A stretch of 24,994 bases of DNA, taken from positions 1 through 24,994 of the forward strand of contig DKYP01000010.1 of the NCBI GenBank assembly GCA_002499945.1, written 5' to 3'. The DNA is from Lachnoclostridium sp. UBA7097 (lineage in GTDB: Bacteria; Bacillota; Clostridia; Lachnospirales; Lachnospiraceae). Made by a program: the position numbers and the translations under genes. This document shows positions 6,266 to 11,752 of this stretch, one piece after another. The notes below the pieces were generated by a model, which saw only the letters and a program-made list of their open reading frames with translations, was not told the DNA's origin and searched no databases. The first letter of the stretch is position 1. Each line of letters opens with the position of its first letter.

Positions 6266-6298
6266 TGAATATCAGGAGGTGAGAAATAATAATGACTA
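6266..6298 (+). repeat. 33-bp ribosome-site leader, copy 2
   Basis: Exact match to 4758-4790, including AGGAGGTGAG and the first codons. It joins directly after the truncated tRNA-like copy, suggesting a recombination joint. Confidence 0.9.
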
Positions 6299-6495
6299 TA
6301 GTAGAAGGAGTTATGCAAAGCCCAACCATACATGAGGTGGCATTAACAAGAACAAGCATAACAAATATTTGCGAAGCTATTTTTGCAGTTTTATTGAATG
6401 AGCTTCCGAAAGAAGCTCATTCAATAGATGTTTTTGATTTTCTTTTATCCGAAACCAAAGACATGATTCATAGTAAGCCTATTAAATTACAATAA
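6292..6495 (+). CDS. Hypothetical small protein
   Basis: A 67-aa protein with a strong AGGAGGTGAG site in the shared 33-bp leader. The sequence is soluble, with an apolar helix around ITNICEAIFAVLLNEL and an acidic stretch after it. I recognise no motif or family. It stands alone between the truncated tRNA-like copy and a decayed gene remnant. The identical leader at 4758 suggests that the ribosome site was copied or exchanged between neighbouring cassettes. Confidence 0.65.
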   Translation: MTIVEGVMQSPTIHEVALTRTSITNICEAIFAVLLNELPKEAHSIDVFDFLLSETKDMIHSKPIKLQ

Positions 6496-6550
6496 TCTTT
6501 TATTAATGTCCTGTAGGGCATAAGAAATAATTTTTACTGGTTCTTCTTTT

Positions 6551-6634
6551 GAAGGTTATGTTGCATTTATCAATGGTATGGAGTTCCAGAAGAAGTTAGA
6601 TAAAGCTAATCAGTCAGATAGTTATGCATCTTAA
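6551..6634 (+). pseudogene. Remnant of a paralogue of the 56-aa protein at 4583
   Basis: An open frame without a start reads EGYVAFINGMEFQKKLDKAN and a few more residues to TAA at 6632. It aligns with the end of the 56-aa protein (EALLMFIQGIKFSKQLENQS). No ribosome site or N-terminal half is left. The stretch 6496-6716 holds nothing else that I can support. Confidence 0.55.
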
Positions 6635-6716
6635 TAAAATCGGTAACACAGTAACATAAATAAAACTTAAAAAATAACTAAAAACAGTGACAACAATACC
6701 AAATGGAGGCGGTCAT

Positions 6717-6890
6717 ATGGAATCAAAAAAAGAAAAAGTAGAAACAAAAATATATGGGACATTCCCCATGCAACGGTTTTTAGACACACTGTCTATGATT
6801 GTATCAAACAAATACAACGCAGACATTACTGCAAAAATAGTAATTCCAGATGAAGAACAGCAGCAACATCAAGATAAAGAAGCTGTGTGA
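6717..6890 (+). CDS. Hypothetical small protein
   Basis: A 57-aa protein. The ATG at 6717 was chosen because TGGAGGCGG lies just upstream; an in-frame ATG at 6687 has no good site. The N-terminus is charged (MESKKEKVETKIYG), then comes a helix (LDTLSMIVSNKY), and a polar Gln-rich tail (EEQQQHQDKEAV). No family is recognised. Remnant copy B of the tRNA-like element follows 12 bp after the stop. Confidence 0.6.
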   Translation: MESKKEKVETKIYGTFPMQRFLDTLSMIVSNKYNADITAKIVIPDEEQQQHQDKEAV

Positions 6891-6902
6891 AAATTAAAAC
6901 CA

Positions 6903-6924
6903 GACCAAAAGCCAGATGGGCAGC
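6903..6924 (+). repeat. Remnant of the tRNA-like element (copy B)
   Basis: Only GACCAA, the AAGCC-AGATG-GGC arm and AGC remain. The match to the complete copies then stops. It lies upstream of the gene at 6970, like the other copies relative to their genes. Confidence 0.6.
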
Positions 6925-6969
6925 TAAAACAAATGGTATAGACCAGGCAATATAGAATCGAGGTAAACT

Positions 6970-7161
6970 ATGACTAAAACAACAGAAGTAAATATACCAG
7001 AAGAAAAAACTTGCAAAAGTATTAAAAAGTCTTTGCATTTTAACAGTGGAGAAACACTTTCAATAGAACTGCATATAGAAAATGTTTCTCCACGGATATC
7101 TAAAGATACAATAATACCAATGTTTGATGCATTATTTGACAGTATTATCAAGGCAATATAA
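6970..7161 (+). CDS. Hypothetical small protein
   Basis: A 63-aa protein with GAGGT 7-11 nt before the ATG. The sequence looks like a small alpha/beta protein (LSIELHIENVSPRISKDTI, then a helix, FDALFDSIIKA). It has one Cys, no membrane segment and no signal peptide. No family is recognised. It is preceded by decayed tRNA-like copy B and followed by a two-helix membrane protein, on the same strand. Confidence 0.65.
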   Translation: MTKTTEVNIPEEKTCKSIKKSLHFNSGETLSIELHIENVSPRISKDTIIPMFDALFDSIIKAI

Positions 7162-7195
7162 GAGCAATGATATTTAAGAAAGAAGGTGGTTCACG

Positions 7196-7414
7196 CTGAA
7201 TAATGTAGTCAATGCGATAGCTTCAATATTGATAATAATAAGTATTGTTTGTATGCTATATCAGATAATGATGGAAAAAAAGAAAGACCAACAAGACCCT
7301 GTAAAAATAAATTTCCTGCAAGTGCGGTTAGACAATTATGCGATTATGCTAATGATTATGGCATTGTCAATACAAATTGCTGGTATCTATAATATTTTGG
7401 AATCTATTAAATAA
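7196..7414 (+). CDS. Small two-helix membrane protein
   Basis: There are two hydrophobic helices, VNAIASILIIISIVCMLYQI and YAIMLMIMALSIQIAGIY, joined by a charged loop with KKKDQQDP. The best ribosome site, AGAAGGTGG (7181-7189), sits 6 nt before an in-frame CTG at 7196. No ATG, GTG or TTG fits that site; the first conventional start is a TTG at 7229, inside the first helix. I therefore place the start at CTG, giving 72 aa, but this is uncertain. Two-helix topology resembles small holin-like or stress-type membrane proteins. It lies outside any lysis cassette, so no function is assigned. Confidence 0.55.
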   Translation: MNNVVNAIASILIIISIVCMLYQIMMEKKKDQQDPVKINFLQVRLDNYAIMLMIMALSIQIAGIYNILESIK

Positions 7415-7439
7415 TTCTTTTAGCTGATATGTACAAGCA

Positions 7440-7505
7440 GAACCAAAAGCCAGATGGGGCAGCAGGATAACACTTGCGTAGCGGGTTCAAATCCCGCTTG
7501 GTTCA
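7440..7505 (+). ncRNA. tRNA-like element, copy C
   Basis: It folds as a small cloverleaf. Acceptor GAACCAA (7440-7446) pairs with TTGGTTC (7498-7504). The short D-like arm is GCC-AGATGG-GGC (7449-7460). The anticodon-position hairpin is GCAGG-ATAACA-CTTGC (7462-7477), followed by GTA. The T-arm is GCGGG-TTCAAAT-CCCGC (7481-7497). The anticodon-position loop has 6 nt, not 7, and the D-arm is short, so it is not a normal tRNA. A second hairpin GGGAA/TTCCC follows (7509-7524). The zinc-ribbon gene starts 68 nt after the element. Confidence 0.7.
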
Positions 7506-7573
7506 ATCGGGAAAGTAACTTCCCAAAATAGATACTGTAAAAATGGCACTGTTAGGAAAGGAGGCAGAAATTA

Positions 7574-7756
7574 ATGGATAATAGCAAGTTTTTCAAAGAA
7601 TTTTTTACTTGTCCGTCATGTGGGAAAGCATTATGTGAGAAAAGCAAGTTTGCCGATTTTGATGATAATTATTGCGTAAATTGTGGCACAGAAATAATCA
7701 GTGCCAGAAATCTGGCACTGGAAGAAATAATTAATGCTAGAAAACAGACACTTTGA
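7574..7756 (+). CDS. Small zinc-ribbon protein
   Basis: A 60-aa protein with AAGGAGG about 9 nt before the ATG. Two Cys pairs, CPSCGK and CVNCGT, about 20 residues apart, form a zinc ribbon; the rest is a charged C-terminal helix (LALEEIINARKQ). Such proteins may bind nucleic acid or partner proteins. It lies in the leader of tRNA-like copy C and converges with the minus-strand zinc-ribbon gene at 7778, so this pair plus its upstream RNA forms one cassette. Confidence 0.75.
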   Translation: MDNSKFFKEFFTCPSCGKALCEKSKFADFDDNYCVNCGTEIISARNLALEEIINARKQTL

Positions 7757-7777
7757 GTTTTGCGGATTCAGATAAAA

Positions 7778-7996
7778 TTAATGACCAAGTGCTTTCTGAA
7801 CTTTTTGCCAATAAGTTGTTGCAGAGTGGCATTTTCCACAATACTTTTGTGTTGGATTAGTCAAAGGAACATTATAAGATGTGCAACTTGGATTGCTACA
7901 GCAGTTGTCTGAAACATGTGACTTATTAGAGCCACATTCAACACAAAAAAGGTCATCATCAAGGTTTTCTGTATTGCATTTGTCACATATCCACAT
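7778..7996 (-). CDS. Small double zinc-ribbon protein
   Basis: A 72-aa protein. The first ribbon is CDKCNTENLDDDLFCVECGS, of the common zinc-ribbon type with 10 residues between the pairs. The second region has CCSNPSC and CGKC, with a basic C-terminus (QKVQKALGH). AAGGAG is well placed before the ATG at 7996. It is transcribed towards the zinc-ribbon gene at 7574. Upstream are TATAAT and a short GC hairpin, an arrangement repeated in front of the next minus-strand gene at 8848. A nucleic-acid-binding role is likely but not specific. Confidence 0.75.
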   Translation of the reverse strand: MWICDKCNTENLDDDLFCVECGSNKSHVSDNCCSNPSCTSYNVPLTNPTQKYCGKCHSATTYWQKVQKALGH

Positions 7997-8021
7997 AAAT
8001 ATTTCTCCTTTCTATGTACTC

Positions 8022-8052
8022 GGCTGTTGCAGCAGCCTATACATAAATTATA
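8022..8052 (-). promoter_or_regulatory. Leader of the zinc-ribbon gene: -10 box plus hairpin
   Basis: On the minus strand TATAAT (8052-8047) is followed by a stem GGCTG/CAGCC (8033-8037 with 8022-8026) in the 5' leader. The same order of -10 box, hairpin and ribosome site occurs at 8873-8904. No clear -35 box is seen. Confidence 0.5.
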
Positions 8053-8087
8053 AAAGGAAACTAAATCAAAAACAAGAGTAAAGAATC

Positions 8088-8152
8088 GGACTGGAAGCTA
8101 TTGGGGCAGCAAGCTGACATTTGCAGAGCGGGTTCAATTCCCGCTTGGTTCA
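8088..8152 (+). ncRNA. tRNA-like element, copy D
   Basis: Same fold as copy C. Acceptor GGACTGG (8088-8094) pairs with TTGGTTC (8145-8151) through several G-U pairs. The D-like arm is GCT/GGC with one U-G. The hairpin is GCAAG-CTGACA-TTTGC (8109-8124), then AGA. The T-arm is GCGGG-TTCAATT-CCCGC (8128-8144). Paired positions differ from copy C while pairing is kept. GGGG-AAA-CCC follows. The gene at 8198 begins 46 nt downstream. Confidence 0.7.
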
Positions 8153-8197
8153 ATCGGGGAAACCCTAAAAATAAATACTGCAAGGGAGGTGGAGAAG

Positions 8198-8647
8198 GTG
8201 GAAGTAACAAAGCAGGTGTGGCAGTCGGCAGTACAGACCATAGACTTTGAAAAAGTTCTTGTGGTGATGGAGGGATTGTCAAAGGGTTTTATTCCTGGAG
8301 GCAAAAAAAGAAAGTTCATGCTTGATTATGACAGCGAAGAACGGACTGTATATTTTACATTTTTCAAAATCAATGAGGAAGTGGAAGACAAAAGCCAGCT
8401 TGAAACAATGGAAATGATAAAGTTTCATGGTTGGATTAAGTCTTTTGATGATTTGAAAAGTACAGGATTAGAACAGACAACAGCTTTTTCGGTACGTAGG
8501 GAATCAATAGAAAAAATGCTGAAAAACGTGCCGTGTCTGGCTGAAAAGATACGGTTAGAAAAGAAAGTGCGGGTCATAGCAGATTACGACCCGCAGCAGA
8601 AAGAAGTTGTATTCAGGCATTATGAAGTGAAAGAAAAACCAGTCTGA
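8198..8647 (+). CDS. Hypothetical cytoplasmic protein
   Basis: A protein of about 149 aa with no family I recognise. The GTG at 8198 is chosen because AAGGGAGGTGGAG ends 5-6 nt upstream; a GTG at 8189 lies inside that site. The sequence is soluble, charged, and mixed alpha/beta. It includes MLDYDSEERTVYFTFFKI near residue 42, and the similar phrase IADYDPQQKEVVFRHYEV near the C-terminus, so it may contain two copies of a small strand-turn-strand unit. The second cassette gene after tRNA-like copy D, its 3' end overlaps the opposite gene at 8555 by about 90 bp. Confidence 0.75.
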   Translation: MEVTKQVWQSAVQTIDFEKVLVVMEGLSKGFIPGGKKRKFMLDYDSEERTVYFTFFKINEEVEDKSQLETMEMIKFHGWIKSFDDLKSTGLEQTTAFSVRRESIEKMLKNVPCLAEKIRLEKKVRVIADYDPQQKEVVFRHYEVKEKPV

Positions 8648-8848
8648 AATACGTGTACATTGACAGCCTTTAGGGAAGACAGGAGAGTTTCCAAAGTCTT
8701 CCGGGGAAGTCCAGATAACTTTTGCAGCTTCAGTTTTTCCATTGTTGATGACACGGAGAGCCATTTCGGAATAGTCATTCATTAACTGAAAGGCTTCTTC
8801 ACGCTTATTTTCGTCAATGGTTGTAAGGTCAACAAGAAACATAGCCAT
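8555..8848 (-). CDS. Hypothetical small protein, antisense overlap at its end
   Basis: A 97-aa protein. AAAGGGGG lies well placed before the ATG, and the N-terminal 65 residues (MAMFLVDLTTIDENKREEAF onward, acidic and helical) look like real coding sequence. The last 30 residues are Phe-rich and are simply the antisense of the gene at 8198, so an original stop near 8650 was probably lost or the gene has run on. No family is recognised. It has its own -10 box and an 8-bp leader hairpin just upstream. Confidence 0.55.
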   Translation of the reverse strand: MAMFLVDLTTIDENKREEAFQLMNDYSEMALRVINNGKTEAAKVIWTSPEDFGNSPVFPKGCQCTRISDWFFFHFIMPEYNFFLLRVVICYDPHFLF

Positions 8849-8872
8849 AATTGCACCCCCTTTACTTATGTA

Positions 8873-8904
8873 TTGCAGCCCTGCACGGCTGCAAAGTCAT
8901 TATA
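8873..8904 (-). promoter_or_regulatory. Leader of the 8848 gene: -10 box plus hairpin
   Basis: Minus-strand TATAAT (8904-8899) is followed by a perfect 8-bp stem, TTGCAGCC (8873-8880) with GGCTGCAA (8887-8894), and then the ribosome site. It has the same layout as the leader at 8022-8052. Confidence 0.55.
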
Positions 8905-8930
8905 TCAAAAGTAAAGGGAGCTGAAAAGCT

Positions 8931-8996
8931 GGACCAAAAGCCATATGGGGCAGCAAGCTGACATTTGCAGAGTGGGTTCAATTCCCACTCGGTTCA
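8931..8996 (+). ncRNA. tRNA-like element, copy E
   Basis: Acceptor GGACCAA (8931-8937) pairs with TCGGTTC (8989-8995) with one mismatch. The D-like arm is GCC-ATATGG-GGC. The hairpin is GCAAG-CTGACA-TTTGC (8953-8968), then AGA. The T-arm is GTGGG-TTCAATT-CCCAC (8972-8988); compared with C and D both partners of one pair have changed (C-G to T-A), a compensatory change. CACTGCA/TGCAGTG (9026-9032/9036-9042) forms a further hairpin before the gene at 9061. Confidence 0.7.
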
Positions 8997-9060
8997 ATCA
9001 GGGAAGTAAACCTTAGAAAATAGACACTGCAAAACTGCAGTGCCGGAAAGAAGAAAAGCA

Positions 9061-9489
9061 GTGAAAAAGTTTAAAGAAAAATTTGAGTGTGTTGCATTAA
9101 GGTATGCTGAATATGTAGGAGCAAAACTGATATCTTCTGTAAACATGATACCACCAGGACATGGACAAGAAACATATTTTACAGAACCAAAAAAAGCAGC
9201 AGAAGAGTACATAAAGGAAATACAAATACTGTGCCAAATAGCAGAAACATTGCAAAATTTGAATGCAGATGTGATTGGACTGGATGCGAAGGAAATATAC
9301 AACCTGCAGCCAACAGACGAAGAACTGGAAGCATTTAGAACAACAACAGTGTGCTATATGCAGGAAGATGAAAAAACTGGAGCATTAGAAATAACCCCGG
9401 CTGGTAATAAAGAAAAAATTATTCTGGCTGATGAAGGACAGATAAAATCATTTCTGTATGTTGTAGGAAGTTTTATAAAAAAAGGATAG
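9061..9489 (+). CDS. Hypothetical cytoplasmic protein
   Basis: A 142-aa protein with no recognised family. The GTG at 9061 is preferred since GGAAAGAAG lies about 8 nt before it, as in the parallel cassette; a GTG at 9040 lies inside the leader hairpin. The sequence has an N-terminal basic helix (VKKFKEKFECVALRYAEYVG) and a long central helix (KKAAEEYIKEIQILCQIAET). It ends in an apolar helix, IKSFLYVVGSFIKKG. It is the third gene placed behind a complete tRNA-like element (copy E) and precedes a broken RHH gene. Confidence 0.75.
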   Translation: MKKFKEKFECVALRYAEYVGAKLISSVNMIPPGHGQETYFTEPKKAAEEYIKEIQILCQIAETLQNLNADVIGLDAKEIYNLQPTDEELEAFRTTTVCYMQEDEKTGALEITPAGNKEKIILADEGQIKSFLYVVGSFIKKG

Positions 9490-9498
9490 ATAAAACAG

Positions 9499-9682
9499 AT
9501 GGAAAACAATAAGAAAAAGAGCTTCCAGACACAAATAAGGCTTCCAGCGAAAATATATTGCCTATATCGGACAGGAAGCCAGCAGAATTAGAACACTAAA
9601 AAACACATTTCTTATTATTTTACTTGAACAGGGTAGAAAACTGTGGGAAGCAGGTGTTACTCATCTTCGGGAATTACAATAG
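9499..9682 (+). pseudogene. Frameshifted ribbon-helix-helix gene
   Basis: The ATG frame gives MENNKKKSFQTQIRLPAK and soon stops. Leaving out one base of the A-run near 9554-9557 joins it to YIAYIGQEASRIRTLKNTF followed by LIILLEQGRKLWEAG. Together these make a textbook RHH protein (strand TQIRLP, two helices). AAAGGA lies upstream. The 3' end, read to TAG at 9680, runs over the start of the opposite RHH gene, so the true end is uncertain. It may be a sequencing or a real slip; I treat it as broken. Confidence 0.6.
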
Positions 9683-9845
9683 CAGTATTTTCTTTTTCGT
9701 ATGCTTCAACACCTTTTCGTATGAAGTATTCAATCTGGCTGTTAGTATTCCTGCTTTCAAGTTTAGCAATAGTCTTTGTTTTCTGATAAATAGTTTTGTC
9801 AACTCTGATTTGGGTGGCAATTCTGTTTGGTATAGCTGCAGGCAT
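9657..9845 (-). CDS. Ribbon-helix-helix (Arc-like) regulator
   Basis: A 62-aa protein with AGGAGG 9 nt before the ATG. NRIATQIRVDKTIYQKTKTI is the strand and helix 1, and RNTNSQIEYFIRKGVEAYEK helix 2, ending in an acidic tail IVIPEDE. It is divergent from the strong rightward promoter at 9925-9953. That promoter is bracketed by CTAATAGATA repeats, likely its operators, so this protein may control the RNA and replication region on its right as well as itself (minus-strand promoter TTTACA-18-TAAAAT at about 9894-9865). Copy-number or partition regulators of plasmids often have this form. Confidence 0.8.
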   Translation of the reverse strand: MPAAIPNRIATQIRVDKTIYQKTKTIAKLESRNTNSQIEYFIRKGVEAYEKENTAIVIPEDE

Positions 9846-9914
9846 AAAAACACACCTCCTTTTAGTTGCATTTTAACACTAAAAAGCACCGTTTGTAAAG
9901 GTTCTATTTAGTTG

Positions 9915-9992
9915 CTAATAGATATTGACAAACAATACAATGTGGATTATATTATATCTAGCATCTAATAGATACTAAATAATAACTATTAG
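9915..9992 (+). promoter_or_regulatory. Strong rightward promoter flanked by operator repeats
   Basis: TTGACA (9925-9930), a 17-bp spacer and TATATT (9948-9953). CTAATAGATA occurs directly at 9915-9924 and 9965-9974, on either side of the promoter, and CTATTAG (inverse) at 9986-9992. Transcription should start near 9960 and enter the structured RNA. The divergent RHH protein is the natural candidate binder. Confidence 0.8.
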
Positions 9993-10020
9993 CAAATAAA
10001 GATAAAAACTGAATACTGTA

Positions 10021-10387
10021 TGAGGGGTGCAGCGCCCTCATGTAAATAAAAACGCTAGGTCTGGCAGGGCCGACGCTATAAAATCTGCCCGGTGTGGCAC
10101 GCCTCTGTCCGTTGCCATGCCGTCAGGGGAGTGGAGTGCGCAAATCCCCGTAAAACAAACTCTGCACGGGGGATTCAGCCAGGAGAGGGACATCTGGAAG
10201 CACTGGACTGGCAGGTGCGTATCAGTTCCAGATGGCTGCTTCAGGCAGCACCAGGCAGAGCAGGGCATAAACGGGCTACCCCAAAGGATACTCAGGGATA
10301 ACACAAAAATGCTTCTGGACAGGGTTCTTCATTTCCAAAATCGGGGAACTCTGTCCAGAAACATCCGGGACCCAAGAAGCCTAGGGA
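10021..10387 (+). ncRNA. Candidate large structured noncoding RNA
   Basis: A GC-rich island in AT-rich DNA with successive strong stems. TGAGGG/CCCTCA spans 10021-10040. AATCCCCGT (10143-10151) pairs with ACGGGGGATT (10166-10175). CATCTGGAA (10191-10199) pairs with TTCCAGATG (10226-10234), enclosing GCAC/GTGC (10200-10203/10215-10218). GCTGC-TTCAG-GCAGC spans 10235-10249. A 15-bp stem joins 10313-10327 with 10346-10360. CTAGG near 10054 could close with CCTAG near 10380. A near-consensus promoter lies upstream. Frames across it have no ribosome site and an unlikely composition. The class is not recognised; comparison with large phage RNAs such as GOLLD or ROOL is needed. Confidence 0.6.
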
Positions 10388-10424
10388 TAGATTAAAAACC
10401 ATAAAATATTATGCTATACACAGT

Positions 10425-10515
10425 TTATTAACAAAGTTATCCACAATATCAGACAGATAAAATAAAAAATATAATAATTAAAGTTATCAACATAGTTATC
10501 AACAGGTTATTAACA
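10425..10515 (+). other. Cluster of five DnaA-box-like repeats (candidate replication origin)
   Basis: TTATTAACA (10425), TTATCCACA (10437, the exact bacterial DnaA-box consensus), TTATCAACA (10484 and 10496) and TTATTAACA (10507) all lie on the same strand, with 11-12 bp spacing inside the two groups. The DNA between and after is almost pure A+T, suitable for unwinding. They could be DnaA boxes or iterons for the element's own initiator. HUH Rep and ParA/ParB genes follow downstream. Confidence 0.65.
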
Positions 10516-10559
10516 TAGATGGTTTATATAAATGATAAATTTTATAAATGGATAACAAA

Positions 10560-10804
10560 AAGATTTAATTGTCCTTAACGTTGTCAGAGGCATTAAGGGC
10601 ATTGGGCATGGTTTCGTGTGCAAGCCATGCCAGTTGTTTAGCTTTCATTTACTTTCTCATAACCCAATTTTTTTATATATACCAGATGCACACAAAATCC
10701 CTGGTGGTTAATTCTGCCAGGGGGATAAAAAAGGTATTAAGTTACCACACGGGATAGACACGGTATGTACTGGTTATGGGGTTTGCTATGGCAAAGGAGG
10801 GTTT
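10560..10804 (+). other. Noncoding leader with hairpins before the PAPS-reductase-like gene
   Basis: CCTTAA/TTAAGG (10573-10578/10593-10598), GGCATGG/CCATGCC (10605-10611/10625-10631) and CCCTGG/CCAGGG (10699-10704/10717-10722) can form stems. None has a good U-tract. The stretch may contain leader regulation of the next gene. A small frame here (10569-10757) lacks a ribosome site and I do not call it. Confidence 0.3.
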
Positions 10805-11620
10805 ATGGCACGTACAAAGATAATACCGCAGGAAGGCTTGTTAAGTGACCTGGAATATACCAGTGTGATAGTAAGCTATTCAAATGGAATTGACAGCACT
10901 GGGGCATTGTACTGGGCAGTAAAGAATTTCCCGAAAGAAAAGATTTACCTTCTTTACTGTGACACTGGCTGTGAATATCCAGAAAATATATCACTTTTTT
11001 ATAAAACTGCAGCGTTTATAGGCATTAAACCAGTGCTGCTTGCTGATGCCAGGGGCTTTTTGGGACTTCTTCTGGATGAAAGGTTAAAGTTCCCGGATAT
11101 GAAAAACCGCTGGTGCACTGCTTACCTGAAAACAGCAGTGACAGACAAGTGGATAAGACGGAACAGGGAATATCTGGGTACTAGATGTCTTTTTGTATCT
11201 GGTGAACGCAGGGATGAAAGCAGGGGGAGGGCAAAACTGCCAGAACTTGAATACCACAGTACAACACTTAAAACAAAAAGGGTAACAGATTTTACATGCC
11301 ACTGGTACAGGCCGTGCCTGGATTATGAAAAAGGGAAAATGTTTGAACAGGGCAGGGAACTTAAGCTGGAACCGCACCCGTGTTATGGGTATGTGGGAAG
11401 GTGCAGCTGTATGTTCTGTATGTTTATGCCAGACAGGCACGCTGCAGAGAACATTAAAAGATACCCTGGAATGGCAGCAGAATATGTCCGGGCAGAAATT
11501 AAAATACAGCATACGTGGAAGAAAGCTAAAAGTCTGCAGACAGTATTTAATGAGTGTATGGATATAGATGATATAGGCATGGATATCAGGCAGGAATACA
11601 GGCAGTTAAGCTTGTTTTGA
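10805..11620 (+). CDS. PAPS-reductase-like / PP-loop family protein (phage type)
   Basis: A 271-aa protein. SYSNGIDST (residues 24-32) is a PP-loop, the ATP-pyrophosphatase nucleotide site, in a variant form (SNGIDS instead of SGGxDS). YCDTGCEYPE, RWCTAYLKT and FVSGERRDES are the other motifs of the phosphoadenylylsulfate reductase/DndC-like group. A Cys cluster (C193, C200, C202, C205 in CYGYVGRCSCMFC) may hold an iron-sulfur cluster or zinc. AAAGGAGG lies 5 nt before the ATG. Phages often carry such genes; the real substrate is usually unknown, and a role in sulfur chemistry of DNA or tRNA is possible. No Dnd partner genes are seen here. It is the first gene of the rightward early block. 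Confidence 0.85.
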   Translation: MARTKIIPQEGLLSDLEYTSVIVSYSNGIDSTGALYWAVKNFPKEKIYLLYCDTGCEYPENISLFYKTAAFIGIKPVLLADARGFLGLLLDERLKFPDMKNRWCTAYLKTAVTDKWIRRNREYLGTRCLFVSGERRDESRGRAKLPELEYHSTTLKTKRVTDFTCHWYRPCLDYEKGKMFEQGRELKLEPHPCYGYVGRCSCMFCMFMPDRHAAENIKRYPGMAAEYVRAEIKIQHTWKKAKSLQTVFNECMDIDDIGMDIRQEYRQLSLF

Positions 11621-11621
11621 T

Positions 11622-11752
11622 ATGGGAGCACAAAGGGACAGGATGCTGTAAAAACATTATCAGTTTCCAGGCAGCAGCGGAAGTTGCCGTGTTACAGGCT
11701 GGCATGGAAGGCGGGATACCAGAAAAAGGGGGAAGAACCACATGGACAATAA
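11622..11752 (+). pseudogene. Possible frameshifted small gene
   Basis: The ATG at 11622 gives only nine codons. Adding one A in the AAAGGG run would continue as GQDAVKTLSVSRQQRKLPCY and RLAWKAGYQKKGEEPHGQ, ending in a TAA at 11750-11752 that overlaps the next start codon region as a normal operon gene would. The same downstream frame is also that of the PAPS-like gene after its TGA. I have a weak memory of similar small phage proteins; the call is inference. Confidence 0.35.

Noticed and set aside
7440..8996. Calling the tRNA-like elements functional tRNA genes
   Set aside because: The anticodon-position loop has 6 nt, the D-arm is too short, and no usual T8 is present, so no anticodon can be assigned.
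10027..10395. 122-aa open frame across the GC-rich island
   Set aside because: No ribosome site, unlikely composition, and the DNA is explained by dense stem pairing; frames on both strands are equally open because of GC content.
10569..10757. 62-aa frame before the PAPS-like gene
   Set aside because: No ribosome site, and it overlaps three hairpins.
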